The notes under the pieces are model-generated. The model worked only from the letters and a program-made list of their open reading frames with translations, did not search any database and was not told the origin of the DNA. This document shows, one piece after another, positions 17,745 to 25,967 of a stretch of 64,000 bases of DNA (positions are counted from its first letter, which is position 1; every line of letters starts with the position of its first letter). The position numbers and the translations under genes were made by a program. Source of the stretch: Oscillospiraceae bacterium (GTDB taxonomy: Bacteria; Bacillota; Clostridia; Oscillospirales; Oscillospiraceae); the NCBI GenBank assembly GCA_015068325.1, contig SVKQ01000004.1:124001-188000 (forward strand), written 5' to 3'.

Positions 17745-18143
17745 TCAGTATGTCTCTTTTTCCGCTTTCCGCTTGTCGATAAAATTCTCCACTCGGTCCA
17801 TGACCTCCGGCACCATGTCGATAACGCGGTCCACGGTGGTTACAGCGGGCATGGCCACCGGCAACACCCGGGTGATACCGTCCCGGATGACCAGAAAAGC
17901 CACCGGCTCCACACGTACGCCGGCGGTGCTGGCGCCGCCGAACTTAGGGATCTGCTTGCCATAGTCACCGCCGCCGCAGCCGAAGCCGAAGCTCAGCCGG
18001 GACACGGGGATCAGTGTTACGCCGTCCGGGGTGGTGATAGGCTCGCCGATGATGGTGTTGGAGTCCACCATCTCGCGGATCTTGCTCATTGAGGTGTACA
18101 TCAGGTCCGTCAGGGAATTGCCCTTCTTTTCGTTCATATCCAT
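17745..18143 (-). CDS. GerW/YtfJ family spore protein
   Basis: A 132-residue protein matching YtfJ/GerW: NSLTDLMYTSMSKIREMVD start, then a glycine-rich GFGCGGGDYG core and a C-terminal VDRVIDMVPEV. GerW is made in the forespore and needed for germination in Bacillus; the biochemical role is unknown. ATG 18143 has AAGGAG 7 bases upstream, whereas ATG 18149 has it only 1 base away. It follows the DUF2953 gene, the usual partner. Confidence 0.9.
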   Translation of the reverse strand: MDMNEKKGNSLTDLMYTSMSKIREMVDSNTIIGEPITTPDGVTLIPVSRLSFGFGCGGGDYGKQIPKFGGASTAGVRVEPVAFLVIRDGITRVLPVAMPAVTTVDRVIDMVPEVMDRVENFIDKRKAEKETY

Positions 18144-18145
18144 GG

Positions 18146-18865
18146 TCATTCTCCTTTATGATGATCTTGATTGTTCGTACTCTCAGGTGCAGAGGCCTTA
18201 TCTCTGGCCTTTTTGGCTTTTTGAAACACCAAGAACCATTTGACAAGCGGGATACCGAAAGCAAAACCAATAGCAAGGGCATCTCGAATCTGCAGAGAGA
18301 TACCCACGTCCCCCTCGGCCCGGTTGCGCAGGCTGCCGTAGTCCACATCCAGATGGATACGCGGGTCCGGCATGCGGGTCAGCCGTTCGATCTGGGGCAT
18401 CAGTGTCCACATGCCAGTGCTGGCCCAGCCGTACATCTCCGCTACCTTGGAGGGATCGTCGCCGCCAAAGGTCACAGAGACCGTCATGGGTTGGATCCGC
18501 AGTCGCCGCCGTGTCTTGCGGAGCCCTTTCTTCAGCGATTCGAACAGCGCCGGCACGGCGGAGCGGATATCCTCAAAGGTGAGTCCCAGTCCCTTCTTCT
18601 CCTTCTCAGGGATGGGCTCCTTTGTCTTCCCCTTTTTTTCTTTTTTGATTTTTTCCTTTTTAGGCTTTTTGGGCTTGTCCGGTCTTGGCAGAATCTGAAT
18701 GGTCACAGGGCCAGCCTTGGCACGGATCCAAAGTTCCTCTCCGAAGGAAATATACACGCCTACCCGGATCAGCAGGATCACCAGGATCAACAACAGCAAT
18801 ATGCCCAGTATCCACAGCGCAACCAAACGGCCACCCCCCCTACATTCATATAAAGGATCTGTCAC
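18146..18865 (-). CDS. DUF2953 membrane protein
   Basis: A 239-residue protein with one N-terminal membrane helix (about 14-34), a strongly basic Lys-rich and Pro-rich linker (about 62-90) and a C-terminal region typical of DUF2953 with a second hydrophobic segment near 205-222. DUF2953 genes are regularly next to ytfJ and scpB in sporulating Firmicutes; function is unknown. The GTG at 18865 overlaps the scpB stop by four bases; a TTG at 18826, preceded by a G-rich stretch, is an alternative start right before the helix. Confidence 0.82.
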   Translation of the reverse strand: MTDPLYECRGGGRLVALWILGILLLLILVILLIRVGVYISFGEELWIRAKAGPVTIQILPRPDKPKKPKKEKIKKEKKGKTKEPIPEKEKKGLGLTFEDIRSAVPALFESLKKGLRKTRRRLRIQPMTVSVTFGGDDPSKVAEMYGWASTGMWTLMPQIERLTRMPDPRIHLDVDYGSLRNRAEGDVGISLQIRDALAIGFAFGIPLVKWFLVFQKAKKARDKASAPESTNNQDHHKGE

Positions 18866-19461
18866 TCCCCTGCCCGCTCCGACAGAGGGATGTCCCCCAC
18901 CACGGCGCCATCCTCATTCAGCCGCAGCTGACCGTCAGCCTCCAGTCCCGGCATCTCCGGCAACTCGTCTAGAGAGTTCAGGTGGAAAGCCCGCAGGAAG
19001 GCCTTGGTGGTGCGGTAGAGCCGGGGCCGGCCCGGAACTTGCAGACGCCCGCACTCCTCAATGAGGTGGCGGTCCAGCAGCAGGCCCACCGTGTAGGAGC
19101 TGTCCACCCCACGGATCTGATCTACATAGGCCCTGGTGGTGGGCTGATAATAGGCGATGATGGTCAACACCTCCAGCGCCGGCTGACTGAGCTTGGCAGG
19201 CTTGCGAATCTCAAAGGCCTTGCGAATATAATCGGCGTAATCCGGCGCCGAGCACATCTGATATGTGTCCTCCATCCGCAGCAGACGAACACCACGCCGA
19301 TCGTAGCTGTAGTGGTCTGCCAGCCTCTTCAGGACCAGTTCCGCCGTGGCACGATCCAACTCCAGTGCCACACAGATACGATCGATATGTACCGGCTCGC
19401 CGGAGGCAAACAGGATGCCCTCGATGGCCGATTCGATCTCTCTCATTTCCAGATTATCCAT
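18862..19461 (-). CDS. scpB: Segregation and condensation protein B
   Basis: A 199-residue winged-helix protein of the SMC-ScpA-ScpB chromosome organiser. It has the family core EGILFASGEPV and a conserved ALEVLTIIAYYQP motif near residue 100. ScpB dimerises and binds the ScpA linker. Lies 17 bases after scpA and is coupled to DUF2953. Confidence 0.95.
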   Translation of the reverse strand: MDNLEMREIESAIEGILFASGEPVHIDRICVALELDRATAELVLKRLADHYSYDRRGVRLLRMEDTYQMCSAPDYADYIRKAFEIRKPAKLSQPALEVLTIIAYYQPTTRAYVDQIRGVDSSYTVGLLLDRHLIEECGRLQVPGRPRLYRTTKAFLRAFHLNSLDELPEMPGLEADGQLRLNEDGAVVGDIPLSERAGE

Positions 19462-19478
19462 ATGCGATCTCTCACTCT

Positions 19479-20267
19479 TTATTCAAAGTTCAGTTCATCT
19501 GGCAGCTCACCCTCGCAACTGACAGTACAGTCGGCGGAGGAGCCCACCAGCCGGATGGCCCGGCTGCGGCACAGCTCCAGCACCGCCATGAAGGTGGCTA
19601 CCAGCTCGCTGCGGCTGCGGCTGCCCTTGAACAGCAGGAGGAAGCGGGTGATGCCGCCCTGTTTCAGCCGCCGGAAGATCTCCCGCGCCTTTCGCTCCAC
19701 CGGATAGGGCTCCCGGCGGACGATATCGTCGAACACAGAGAGCTGCGGGACCTGCGTCGTGCCCTGCCGGTCCATGACCTCCTGCATGGCCATCACCAAC
19801 TCTGCCGGCTCCTGATCGTACTCATAGATTCTGCCCCGTTCCATCGGCTCCGGATTTTTGGTGAGGATGTTGCGGCCGAACTCCCCCATGGAACCTATGC
19901 GCTCCGTCAGGGCCTTGATTTTCAAGTAGATTTCACCCCGTTGCCGCTCCTCCAGTGACTTGATCAGGGCATCCATCTCACTCTGAGCCTCTTCATCCTC
20001 AATGGAAAGAAGCATGCGCGTCTTGATATACATCAGATGGGCTGCCATAGTGACGAACTCGCTGGCCACCTCCAGGTCCATCTGCTGGCGCTGCTCCAGA
20101 TACTGGAGGTACTGCTCCAGTATCAGTGCGATGGGGATGTCTTGTATTTCGATCTTGTTCTTGCTCAGCAGGAACAGGATCAGATCCAGAGGCCCCTCAA
20201 AGTCCTGCAGGGCATCATCGCCCTTGCCCTGCACCACCTTTTCCAGTTTGAAAATGGGATTGTCCAA
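19479..20267 (-). CDS. scpA: Segregation and condensation protein A
   Basis: A 262-residue kleisin that bridges SMC heads. FEGPLDLILFLLSKNKIEI (about 24-42) is the family signature, and the C-terminal winged helix ends near the stop. The start is TTG 20267 with only a modest G-rich ribosome site. The gene is 24 bases after the M50 protease gene, an arrangement found in many Clostridia. Confidence 0.94.
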   Translation of the reverse strand: MDNPIFKLEKVVQGKGDDALQDFEGPLDLILFLLSKNKIEIQDIPIALILEQYLQYLEQRQQMDLEVASEFVTMAAHLMYIKTRMLLSIEDEEAQSEMDALIKSLEERQRGEIYLKIKALTERIGSMGEFGRNILTKNPEPMERGRIYEYDQEPAELVMAMQEVMDRQGTTQVPQLSVFDDIVRREPYPVERKAREIFRRLKQGGITRFLLLFKGSRSRSELVATFMAVLELCRSRAIRLVGSSADCTVSCEGELPDELNFE

Positions 20268-20291
20268 AATTACACCCCGATCATGTCAGAA

Positions 20292-20942
20292 TCACAGGCC
20301 GACGATGCGGCAGAACAGATCGAATACCCAATACCGCGTTGTGGTGAGGAAGCTGCCCCCTACACCCAGCAGTACCAGCGCCATCAACGCCAGCATGCCA
20401 ATGCGTTCATAGCGCATCAAGATATCGTACTGGCGGTCGGGTAGCACGGCGAACAGCACCTTGGAACCATCCAGCGGCGGGATGGGCAACAGGTTGAAGA
20501 TGCCTAGGCCGATGGACAGCAGCGCCGTCCGTAGCAGAAAGGTCAACACCTGCGCAGAGCCGGTCATAGACCCCTTCCACAGCAGCTTCGTCAGAAGCAG
20601 CAGCACCAGTGCCAGCACCATGTTGGACAGAGGCCCGGCCAACGCCGTCAGAGCCATGCCCTGCTTCGGTTTTTTGAAATAATTTGGGTTTACCGGCACC
20701 GGTTTGGCCCAGCCGAACCCAGCCAGCGCCAGCATGGCGAAGCCGAACCAGTCGATGTGGCGCAGCGGATTCAAACTCAACCGATGCTGCTGCTTGGCGG
20801 TGGGATCCCCCAGCGCATAGGCGGCCAGACCGTGACACAGCTCGTGGACCGTCAGGCACAGCAACACCGAGAGGAGCCGCAAAACCATATCGCCCAGCGA
20901 GGTGAGATCCAGAGCACGGAACAAGTTGGATAGATAGTGCAA
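20292..20942 (-). CDS. Site-2 protease (M50) family membrane protein
   Basis: A 216-residue intramembrane metalloprotease-like protein with HELCH (33-37) as the zinc HExxH motif and LPIPPLDGSK as the second metal-ligand motif, between several hydrophobic helices. The small PDZ-less form, as in YwhC-like proteins, is commonly next to scpA. Start is TTG 20942, with GAGGAG 8 bases upstream; a 28-residue upstream extension is rejected. Substrate is unknown. Confidence 0.9.
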   Translation of the reverse strand: MHYLSNLFRALDLTSLGDMVLRLLSVLLCLTVHELCHGLAAYALGDPTAKQQHRLSLNPLRHIDWFGFAMLALAGFGWAKPVPVNPNYFKKPKQGMALTALAGPLSNMVLALVLLLLTKLLWKGSMTGSAQVLTFLLRTALLSIGLGIFNLLPIPPLDGSKVLFAVLPDRQYDILMRYERIGMLALMALVLLGVGGSFLTTTRYWVFDLFCRIVGL

Positions 20943-20997
20943 AACGATAACTCCTCTACCGATCGTGTGAAGGGTACATGATGGCAATATATAAGAT

Positions 20998-21026
20998 ATT
21001 ATATCAAAGACTGTCCGCAAACACAA
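20998..21026 (-). promoter_or_regulatory. SigA-type promoter of the M50-scpA-scpB operon
   Basis: Minus strand TTGTGT (21021-21026), 17-base spacer, perfect TATAAT (20998-21003). The -35 is weak. Predicted leader is about 50 bases before the TTG start. Confidence 0.55.
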
Positions 21027-21125
21027 GGAAAAATACGCCTCTGCTGCGTGCCTTTTCTGTTACCGCCTTGTTGCCGAAGCTGTAACTGCTCTGTATCTGC
21101 TTTGTAACGCAAAAGCCTGACGCAC

Positions 21126-21140
21126 ATGCTACAGTAGCAT
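21126..21140. promoter_or_regulatory. 15-base palindrome overlapping a possible extended -10
   Basis: ATGCTACAGTAGCAT is a perfect inverted repeat (7+1+7). It contains TGCTACAGT, which resembles an extended -10 box (TGnTAnnnT), 48 bases before the small plus-strand gene at 21189. It could be an operator over the promoter; no -35 of good quality is visible. Confidence 0.35.
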
Positions 21141-21188
21141 CAGAAAGAAGGCTGTGCCTCATATAACTGCGAGAAAGGAGCACGTCCC

Positions 21189-21377
21189 ATGAAAAATCCC
21201 GGAAATCTGATTGCCGCCTTGGTCGGACTTTGCATGGTATTTGCGCTGACATCCTTTTTCCTGCCTGACCGGAGCGGGCTGGCCCTCTCCTACCTGACCA
21301 TTTCTCTGGCCGTTGTGGTGGGTATTCTTTGCGTCGCCGGTATGGTCCGACTTTTTTTCCGCGGCCAAAGTGAATGA
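21189..21377 (+). CDS. Small two-helix membrane protein
   Basis: A 62-residue protein with two hydrophobic segments (about 6-26 and 33-56) separated by a short polar loop (LPDRSG) and ending in a basic FFRGQSE tail. AAGGAG lies 8 bases before the ATG, so translation is likely. It is divergent from the M50 protease gene and 79 bases upstream of a DUF4349 lipoprotein gene, with a terminator-like hairpin between them. No family recognised. Confidence 0.65.
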   Translation: MKNPGNLIAALVGLCMVFALTSFFLPDRSGLALSYLTISLAVVVGILCVAGMVRLFFRGQSE

Positions 21378-21403
21378 GCAGGCCGCTGTTTTCGCAACTC
21401 AAT

Positions 21404-21429
21404 AGGGGGATGACCGAGTGCATCCCCCT
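21404..21429 (+). terminator. Terminator or attenuator between the small membrane gene and the DUF4349 gene
   Basis: AGGGGGATG and CATCCCCCT form a 9-base-pair stem with an 8-base loop, followed by CTTTTGTTTTC. It lies only 13 bases before the ribosome site of the downstream gene, which has no separate promoter that I can see. Confidence 0.75.
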
Positions 21430-21455
21430 CTTTTGTTTTCAGAAAGGAGTTTTAT

Positions 21456-22391
21456 ATGAAGCGAATCATTTCCATTTTGTTGAGTCTTTTACTTGTGCTC
21501 TCCCTGGCTGCCTGCGGCAGCAGCAACGGTGCTGCCGGGAACAGTGACGGCGGCTACCATGGTGGTGGGGAAGTCGTGGATACGGCGGAGAGCGGCTGGA
21601 ACGGCTCAGTCGAATCCTCCCGCGCCATTGAAGCAAAGAGCAGCAACACAAAAATGATCTACACCGCCTCCATCGAGTTGGAGACACTGGCATTTGATGA
21701 CGCCATGACTGATATCAAGGCGCTGGTAGCGGATGTCAACGGCTACTACCAGGATCAGACGGTGGGTGGGTTTTCCTCCGGCTATCGGTATGCCGACCTC
21801 ACTGTCCGCATCCCGTCAGAGCAGTTTGCCTCCTTCTGTGACCAAGTCGGCAGCATCAGCCACCTGATCCGCCTGAATACCGCACAGGAGAACATTTCCG
21901 AGTCCTACTATGATGTGGACTCCCGCCTGAACACCGCTAAGACCAAGCTGGCCCGGCTGCAGGAGCTGCTGGCTCAGGCCGAGAGTATGGAAGACATCAT
22001 CACTATTGAGAGTGCCATTTCCGACACGGAGCAGATCATCGACTCCCTCTCCGGTACGCTGCGGAACTATGACAATCTGCTGGATTACGCCACTGTTCGC
22101 ATTTCCCTCAGTGAGGTATACAAGCTCTCCGGCACCCGCGAAGCACCGCTCACTCTGGGGCAGAAAATCGGTAATGCCTTTACCGATGGGCTGGAGAGCA
22201 TTGGTGATTTCTTCGAGGGTCTGGTCATCTTTCTGGCCTATTCCTGGTTCTGGATCCTGGCCGCTGCGGTGATCGTGGTGCTTGTGATCCGCGGATTGCG
22301 GCGTAAACGAGGACGCAGGAAGTCGTTCTCCGGTTTTGGAAAATCGAAGCAGCCGAGTCAGGAGGACTCTCCGGTGGAAGATAAACAATAG
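21456..22391 (+). CDS. DUF4349 lipoprotein
   Basis: A 311-residue predicted lipoprotein: signal peptide with lipobox LAAC (lipidated Cys at about 20), a low-complexity Gly/Ser/Asn linker, a DUF4349 domain (about 65-275) that includes a coiled-coil stretch around 150-195, one C-terminal membrane helix (about 258-280) and a basic tail. So both ends are membrane-attached. DUF4349 proteins are widespread in Firmicutes, and function is unknown. AAGGAG is 6 bases before the ATG. A strong terminator follows at 22406. Confidence 0.85.
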   Translation: MKRIISILLSLLLVLSLAACGSSNGAAGNSDGGYHGGGEVVDTAESGWNGSVESSRAIEAKSSNTKMIYTASIELETLAFDDAMTDIKALVADVNGYYQDQTVGGFSSGYRYADLTVRIPSEQFASFCDQVGSISHLIRLNTAQENISESYYDVDSRLNTAKTKLARLQELLAQAESMEDIITIESAISDTEQIIDSLSGTLRNYDNLLDYATVRISLSEVYKLSGTREAPLTLGQKIGNAFTDGLESIGDFFEGLVIFLAYSWFWILAAAVIVVLVIRGLRRKRGRRKSFSGFGKSKQPSQEDSPVEDKQ

Positions 22392-22405
22392 CTTCAGGAC
22401 AACAA

Positions 22406-22435
22406 AGAGGCGAGCGGATTTGACCGCTCGCCTCT
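22406..22435 (+). terminator. Strong intrinsic terminator after the DUF4349 gene
   Basis: A perfect 12-base-pair stem, AGAGGCGAGCGG with CCGCTCGCCTCT, and a six-base loop, followed by TTCATTTTTA on the plus strand. It also lies just after tsf on the other strand, so it may serve both converging genes. Confidence 0.88.
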
Positions 22436-22462
22436 TTCATTTTTATGTCTCGCCTGCCGCAA

Positions 22463-23389
22463 TCACTTGCCCATGTTCATCTGGGCGGCGACCTCAGCGG
22501 CAAAGTCCTCCTGCTTCTTTTCGATGCCCTCGCCGGTCATGAAGCGCACAGCCTTGACGAACCTCACACTGCCACCCAGCTTCTTGGCTGCGTCGGCGAT
22601 ATACTGCTCCACACTGCCGGTGAAGATGTCGCCGCGGACGAACTCCTGCTGCAGCAGGCAATTCTCCTCGTAGAACTTGTTCATCTTGCCCATGACGATT
22701 TTTTCCTTGACTTGCTGGGGCTTGCTGGCCATCTTGGGGTCGCTGTCCATCAGAGCCAGGGCCACCTTCTTCTCCTCAGCCAGCACGTCCTCACTAACGT
22801 CAGCCTTGTCCCAGAAGCGGGGATTCAGTGCGGCGATCTGCATGGCGACGTTCTTACCGATCTCGGTGGCGTCAACGCCGCCCTCCACGGCCAGATTGAC
22901 CATGACGCCGATCTTGCCGCCGGCATGGACATAACCCACGCTGGTGTTGTCGTTGTAGCGGACAAAGCGGCGGATCTGCAGATTCTCGCCGATGGACATG
23001 ACCTTCTCGGGCAGGGTCTCCGACACGGTCAGTTCGGAGCTGGGATACTTGCTGTTCAGCAGGGCTTCCACATCGGCGGGATCATTGTCGATCACAGCCT
23101 TGGCGATATCCTTAACGAACGCCACAAACAGGTCGCTCTTGGCGCAAAAATCGGTCTCGCAGTTGACCTCGACAACGGCGCCCACGCCGTTCTCCACCAG
23201 CACGTAGGCCATGCCCTCAGCCGCGATACGGCCAGCTTTCTTGGCAGCCTTAGCGAGGCCCTTTTCCCGCAGGAACTCCACAGCCTTGTCCATGTCACCG
23301 TCGGTCTCGGTCAGCGCCTTCTTGCAGTCCATCATGCCCACGCCGGTCATCTCGCGCAGGGTCTTCACATCAGCAGCGGTAAAAGCCAT
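22463..23389 (-). CDS. tsf: Translation elongation factor Ts
   Basis: Guanine-nucleotide exchange factor for EF-Tu. The 308-residue protein starts MAFTAADVKTLREMTG with the signature MMDCKKALTE and has the second signature EVNCETDFCAK near residue 80. The ATG has GGAGG 10 bases upstream. Follows rpsB as in nearly all bacteria, with a terminator-like hairpin between. Confidence 0.97.
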   Translation of the reverse strand: MAFTAADVKTLREMTGVGMMDCKKALTETDGDMDKAVEFLREKGLAKAAKKAGRIAAEGMAYVLVENGVGAVVEVNCETDFCAKSDLFVAFVKDIAKAVIDNDPADVEALLNSKYPSSELTVSETLPEKVMSIGENLQIRRFVRYNDNTSVGYVHAGGKIGVMVNLAVEGGVDATEIGKNVAMQIAALNPRFWDKADVSEDVLAEEKKVALALMDSDPKMASKPQQVKEKIVMGKMNKFYEENCLLQQEFVRGDIFTGSVEQYIADAAKKLGGSVRFVKAVRFMTGEGIEKKQEDFAAEVAAQMNMGK

Positions 23390-23426
23390 TATAATAGATC
23401 CTCCTGTAAAATAGTTTCATGGAAAA

Positions 23427-23450
23427 GGGGCAGGGACACATCCCTGCCCC
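23427..23450 (-). terminator. Attenuator-like hairpin between rpsB and tsf
   Basis: GGGGCAGGGA and TCCCTGCCCC make a perfect 10-base-pair stem with a four-base loop; on the minus strand TTTTCC follows. Located 26 bases after the rpsB stop and 38 before the tsf start, so it may reduce tsf transcription relative to rpsB. Confidence 0.7.
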
Positions 23451-23475
23451 GTTGCTTACGCGGTCGTTCGGCCGA

Positions 23476-24210
23476 TCACTCGGCGTCAGCGGTCTCCGGA
23501 GCAGCCTCTTCGGTCTGCTCGCCCTGACGACCCTCGAGCATGGCGTTGGCCATCACAGAGGAGATCAGACGGATGGCGCGGATAGCGTCATCGTTGCCAG
23601 GGATCGGATAGTCGATCTCGTCGGGATCACAGTTGGTGTCGGCAATAGCCACCACAGGAATGCCCAGACGGTGTGCCTCGGCGATAGCGTTGCGCTCCTT
23701 GCGAGTATCCACAATGAACAGCGCGCCGGGCAGCTTCTTCATCTCCTTCACGCCGCCCAGATACTTCTCCAGTTTCTCGATCTCGGCCAGATGCTTGATG
23801 ACTTCCTTCTTGGGCAGCATGTCGAAGGTGCCGTCCGTCTGCATGGCCTTAAGCTGATTCAGTCGGTCGATGCGGGTACGCATGGTCTTGAAGTTGGTCA
23901 TCATGCCGCCCAGCCAGCGGGCGTTGACATAGAACATGTTGCAGCGCAGGGCCTCCTCGCGGATGGCCTCCTGAGCCTGCTTTTTGGTACCCACGAACAG
24001 CAGGGACTGGCCGGACTCGGACAGCTGGCGCACAAAGTTATAGGCCTCCTCCAGCTTTTTCACGGTCTTCTGCAGGTCGATGATATAGATGCCGTTGCGC
24101 TCCGTATAGATATAGGGAGCCATCTTGGGGTTCCAGCGGCGGGTCTGATGACCGAAGTGCACACCGGCCTCCAGCAGAGACTTCATGGATACGACGTTTT
24201 GATTTGCCAT
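23476..24210 (-). CDS. rpsB: 30S ribosomal protein S2
   Basis: A 244-residue ribosomal protein with the S2 signatures [16 protein letters not shown] at the start and [19 protein letters not shown] in the middle, and an acidic C-terminal tail. Start ATG 24210 is preceded by AAGGAG at 12 bases. First gene of rpsB-tsf, with its own promoter at 24323-24351 and a leader of about 105 bases. Confidence 0.97.
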   Translation of the reverse strand: MANQNVVSMKSLLEAGVHFGHQTRRWNPKMAPYIYTERNGIYIIDLQKTVKKLEEAYNFVRQLSESGQSLLFVGTKKQAQEAIREEALRCNMFYVNARWLGGMMTNFKTMRTRIDRLNQLKAMQTDGTFDMLPKKEVIKHLAEIEKLEKYLGGVKEMKKLPGALFIVDTRKERNAIAEAHRLGIPVVAIADTNCDPDEIDYPIPGNDDAIRAIRLISSVMANAMLEGRQGEQTEEAAPETADAE

Positions 24211-24322
24211 GTTGTTTCATTTCTCCTTTGATGTTTAGTTTGTACCTCCAGCCTCTTCATCCTCCCGGCCAACCGATGTCCGGCACCGACCGAAAGTCCG
24301 AGGCTGTGCGGAATGCTGAAAT

Positions 24323-24351
24323 ATAATACCACAAGTCATCTGTGAATGCAA
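24323..24351 (-). promoter_or_regulatory. SigA-type promoter of rpsB-tsf
   Basis: Minus strand TTGCAT (24346-24351), 17-base spacer, TATTAT (24323-24328). The roughly 105-base leader down to 24211 is GC-rich with several G-runs and could host a ribosomal-protein autoregulatory fold, but I do not recognise one. Confidence 0.7.
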
Positions 24352-24397
24352 GGACTTTTTTGTGTTTTCCAGTGAAATTTTGCCTGTTTCAGCCACT

Positions 24398-24685
24398 TTA
24401 TCCGTATCTTCTGCCCCGCTTTGGGCCCTGAGTGCCGTCCCGCCGCTGGAATGGCTTGTCAATCAGGATGATATCGTCGCCGAACCGCTGGACGCACTCC
24501 CATGGAACGTAAAAATCTTCGCCCCGCCCAAAGAGTCCGAAGAAGCGGCAGGGTCCGTAGACGATCAGGGCCTTTACCTCTCCTTCCGGGATCCTGATCT
24601 CCAAATCCCCCACATAGCCCAGCCGGCAGCCGTCACAGACGTTGATGACCTCCTTGCGCCGCAGGATAGAAAACCGATTCACCAT
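24398..24685 (-). CDS. YlmC/YmxH family sporulation protein (PRC-barrel)
   Basis: A 95-residue protein of the YlmC/YmxH family: MVNRFSILRRKEVINV start, a DGCRLGYVGDLEI beta-barrel core, and a VPWECVQRFGDDIILID block. These PRC-barrel-like proteins are associated with sporulation genes in Clostridia; role unclear. The ATG at 24685 has AGGTGG 5 bases upstream; a GTG three codons earlier overlaps the ribosome site. Confidence 0.85.
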   Translation of the reverse strand: MVNRFSILRRKEVINVCDGCRLGYVGDLEIRIPEGEVKALIVYGPCRFFGLFGRGEDFYVPWECVQRFGDDIILIDKPFQRRDGTQGPKRGRRYG

Positions 24686-24746
24686 ATGCTCCACCTCGGG
24701 AAAACACTATGCACAGCACGGAATGTCCTATGACGACAGGAGATAA

Positions 24747-24778
24747 AAGCGCTGCCGCAAAGTTCTGCAGCAGCGCTT
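24747..24778 (-). terminator. Putative terminator after the cobalamin gene cluster
   Basis: AAGCGCTGC and GCAGCGCTT pair (9 base pairs, 14-base loop); on the minus strand TTATCTCC follows, a weak T tract. Located 8 bases after the stop of the gene at 24786. Confidence 0.55.
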
Positions 24779-24785
24779 CTGCATA

Positions 24786-25079
24786 TCAATCCCGGCGGAT
24801 CCAGTAGATCACGTAGCATTCCGCCATATCACCTCGGTAGAGGAAGATATTCTCCCCCATCTCGATGTGCCGGCCAAAGAGCAGATCCGGGATAAAGAGC
24901 CGCGCCGTGGTACGGCGTTCCCCTTTCAGCGTCAAGCCCTCTGCAGTAGGATGCTCATGGAGCTCTGTGGCGGCCTCTTCCAGACCGGGCAGCCGCAGTT
25001 GGCTCTCCAGCCGGTGCAGGTCCTTTTCAGCGTTGATATAGATAAGATTATCCTCATCTGTGAACCAGTTGATGTTCAT
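24786..25079 (-). CDS. Hypothetical protein, 97 residues
   Basis: I do not recognise this family. The protein starts MNINWFTDEDNLIYINAEKD and is mixed polar with no membrane segment. It contains LHRLESQLRLPGLEEAA, likely helical, and ends with YVIYWIRRD. GGAGG 5 bases before the ATG supports translation. It is the last gene of the cobT-cobU-cobS-cobC run, 12 bases after the cysteine-rich fusion, but nothing in it points to cobalamin metabolism. Confidence 0.6.
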   Translation of the reverse strand: MNINWFTDEDNLIYINAEKDLHRLESQLRLPGLEEAATELHEHPTAEGLTLKGERRTTARLFIPDLLFGRHIEMGENIFLYRGDMAECYVIYWIRRD

Positions 25080-25091
25080 GGTGTCCTCCTC

Positions 25092-25967
25092 TCAACGGTT
25101 CTTCTTCGCCAACTCTGCCAACTCCGGGTAGCGGCTGATGATGTAGGAATAGCTGCCGCGCCCGTGGGGTACCAGGCAGTTGCTGCAGTCCTTGATGCCG
25201 CTGTCCAGGTAGACGAAGTTGCCGCCGCATTTGCTGCCCAATGTATAGAGCGGGCAATAGCAGAACAGGCAGTTAAAATCCTCCGGGTGGTCCGTCTTGT
25301 GGCAGGGGAAGAACTCACAGGCTGTATGCTGTACAAAGGAGTAGGCGCACTCCTCCGGCTTCTTGTTTCTCACATCTTTTTTCATATGGGCCCCTCCTTC
25401 TCGCTCGTTCCAGTTCCTGTATATCACCTGTCTCCCGTCAATGTCCAGGACATAGCCGCATCCCGGCTCCGGCTGCCAGTCATAGCGGCTCCGCCCCTCC
25501 GACGGAAACAGCTCCGCCATAATGATTGCAATGGTGCCGCCATGGGTCACGATCGCCGCATCCCGGCCGTCGGATATCATCTTGTCAAAGGCATCCAGTA
25601 CCCGACACTGCATCTGCCGGCCGCTCTCGCCGCCTGGCGGCACGTTCTCTTCATTGTCGCCGGAAAGCCAGGCCTGATAGGCGGGATCATCCCGCAGCTC
25701 CACGTAGCCGCGCATCTCAAATATGCCAAAATCGATTTCCCGAAACGCCGGCACCGTTTCCCGCGGTACATCGCCCCACAGAATCGTCATCGTCTCGTCA
25801 CAGCGGCGCAGGCCGCTGGTAATGAATCGTTCCACCTGCGGCCTGGCACAGGATATCTGCCGCAGGCGGGCCGCTCCCCGTTCCGACAAGGGCAGATCTG
25901 TGCTGCCGCAGTACAGGTGTTTTTCGTTGGCCTCGGTCATGCCGTGGCGCACCAGATAGATCCTCAT
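25092..25967 (-). CDS. Histidine phosphatase (CobC-like) fused to a cysteine-rich small domain
   Basis: A 291-residue fusion. Residues 1-180 are a phosphoglycerate-mutase-type phosphatase with the catalytic RHG in YLVRHGMTE and the second His in IVTHGGTIA; the family includes alpha-ribazole-5'-phosphate phosphatase CobC. From Met195 a cysteine-rich small domain with nine cysteines follows (TACEFFPC, CLFCYCP, CSNC), a domain often linked to cobalamin genes and probably metal-binding. No stop separates the parts, yet a strong internal site AAGGAGG sits 7 bases before ATG 25385. The upstream start overlaps the short cobU by four bases (ATGA). Confidence 0.85.
   Translation of the reverse strand: MRIYLVRHGMTEANEKHLYCGSTDLPLSERGAARLRQISCARPQVERFITSGLRRCDETMTILWGDVPRETVPAFREIDFGIFEMRGYVELRDDPAYQAWLSGDNEENVPPGGESGRQMQCRVLDAFDKMISDGRDAAIVTHGGTIAIIMAELFPSEGRSRYDWQPEPGCGYVLDIDGRQVIYRNWNEREGGAHMKKDVRNKKPEECAYSFVQHTACEFFPCHKTDHPEDFNCLFCYCPLYTLGSKCGGNFVYLDSGIKDCSNCLVPHGRGSYSYIISRYPELAELAKKNR

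Noticed and set aside
24211-24322. Possible ribosomal-protein leader fold before rpsB
   Set aside because: The leader is GC-rich and can fold, but I do not recognise a known S2 leader motif.
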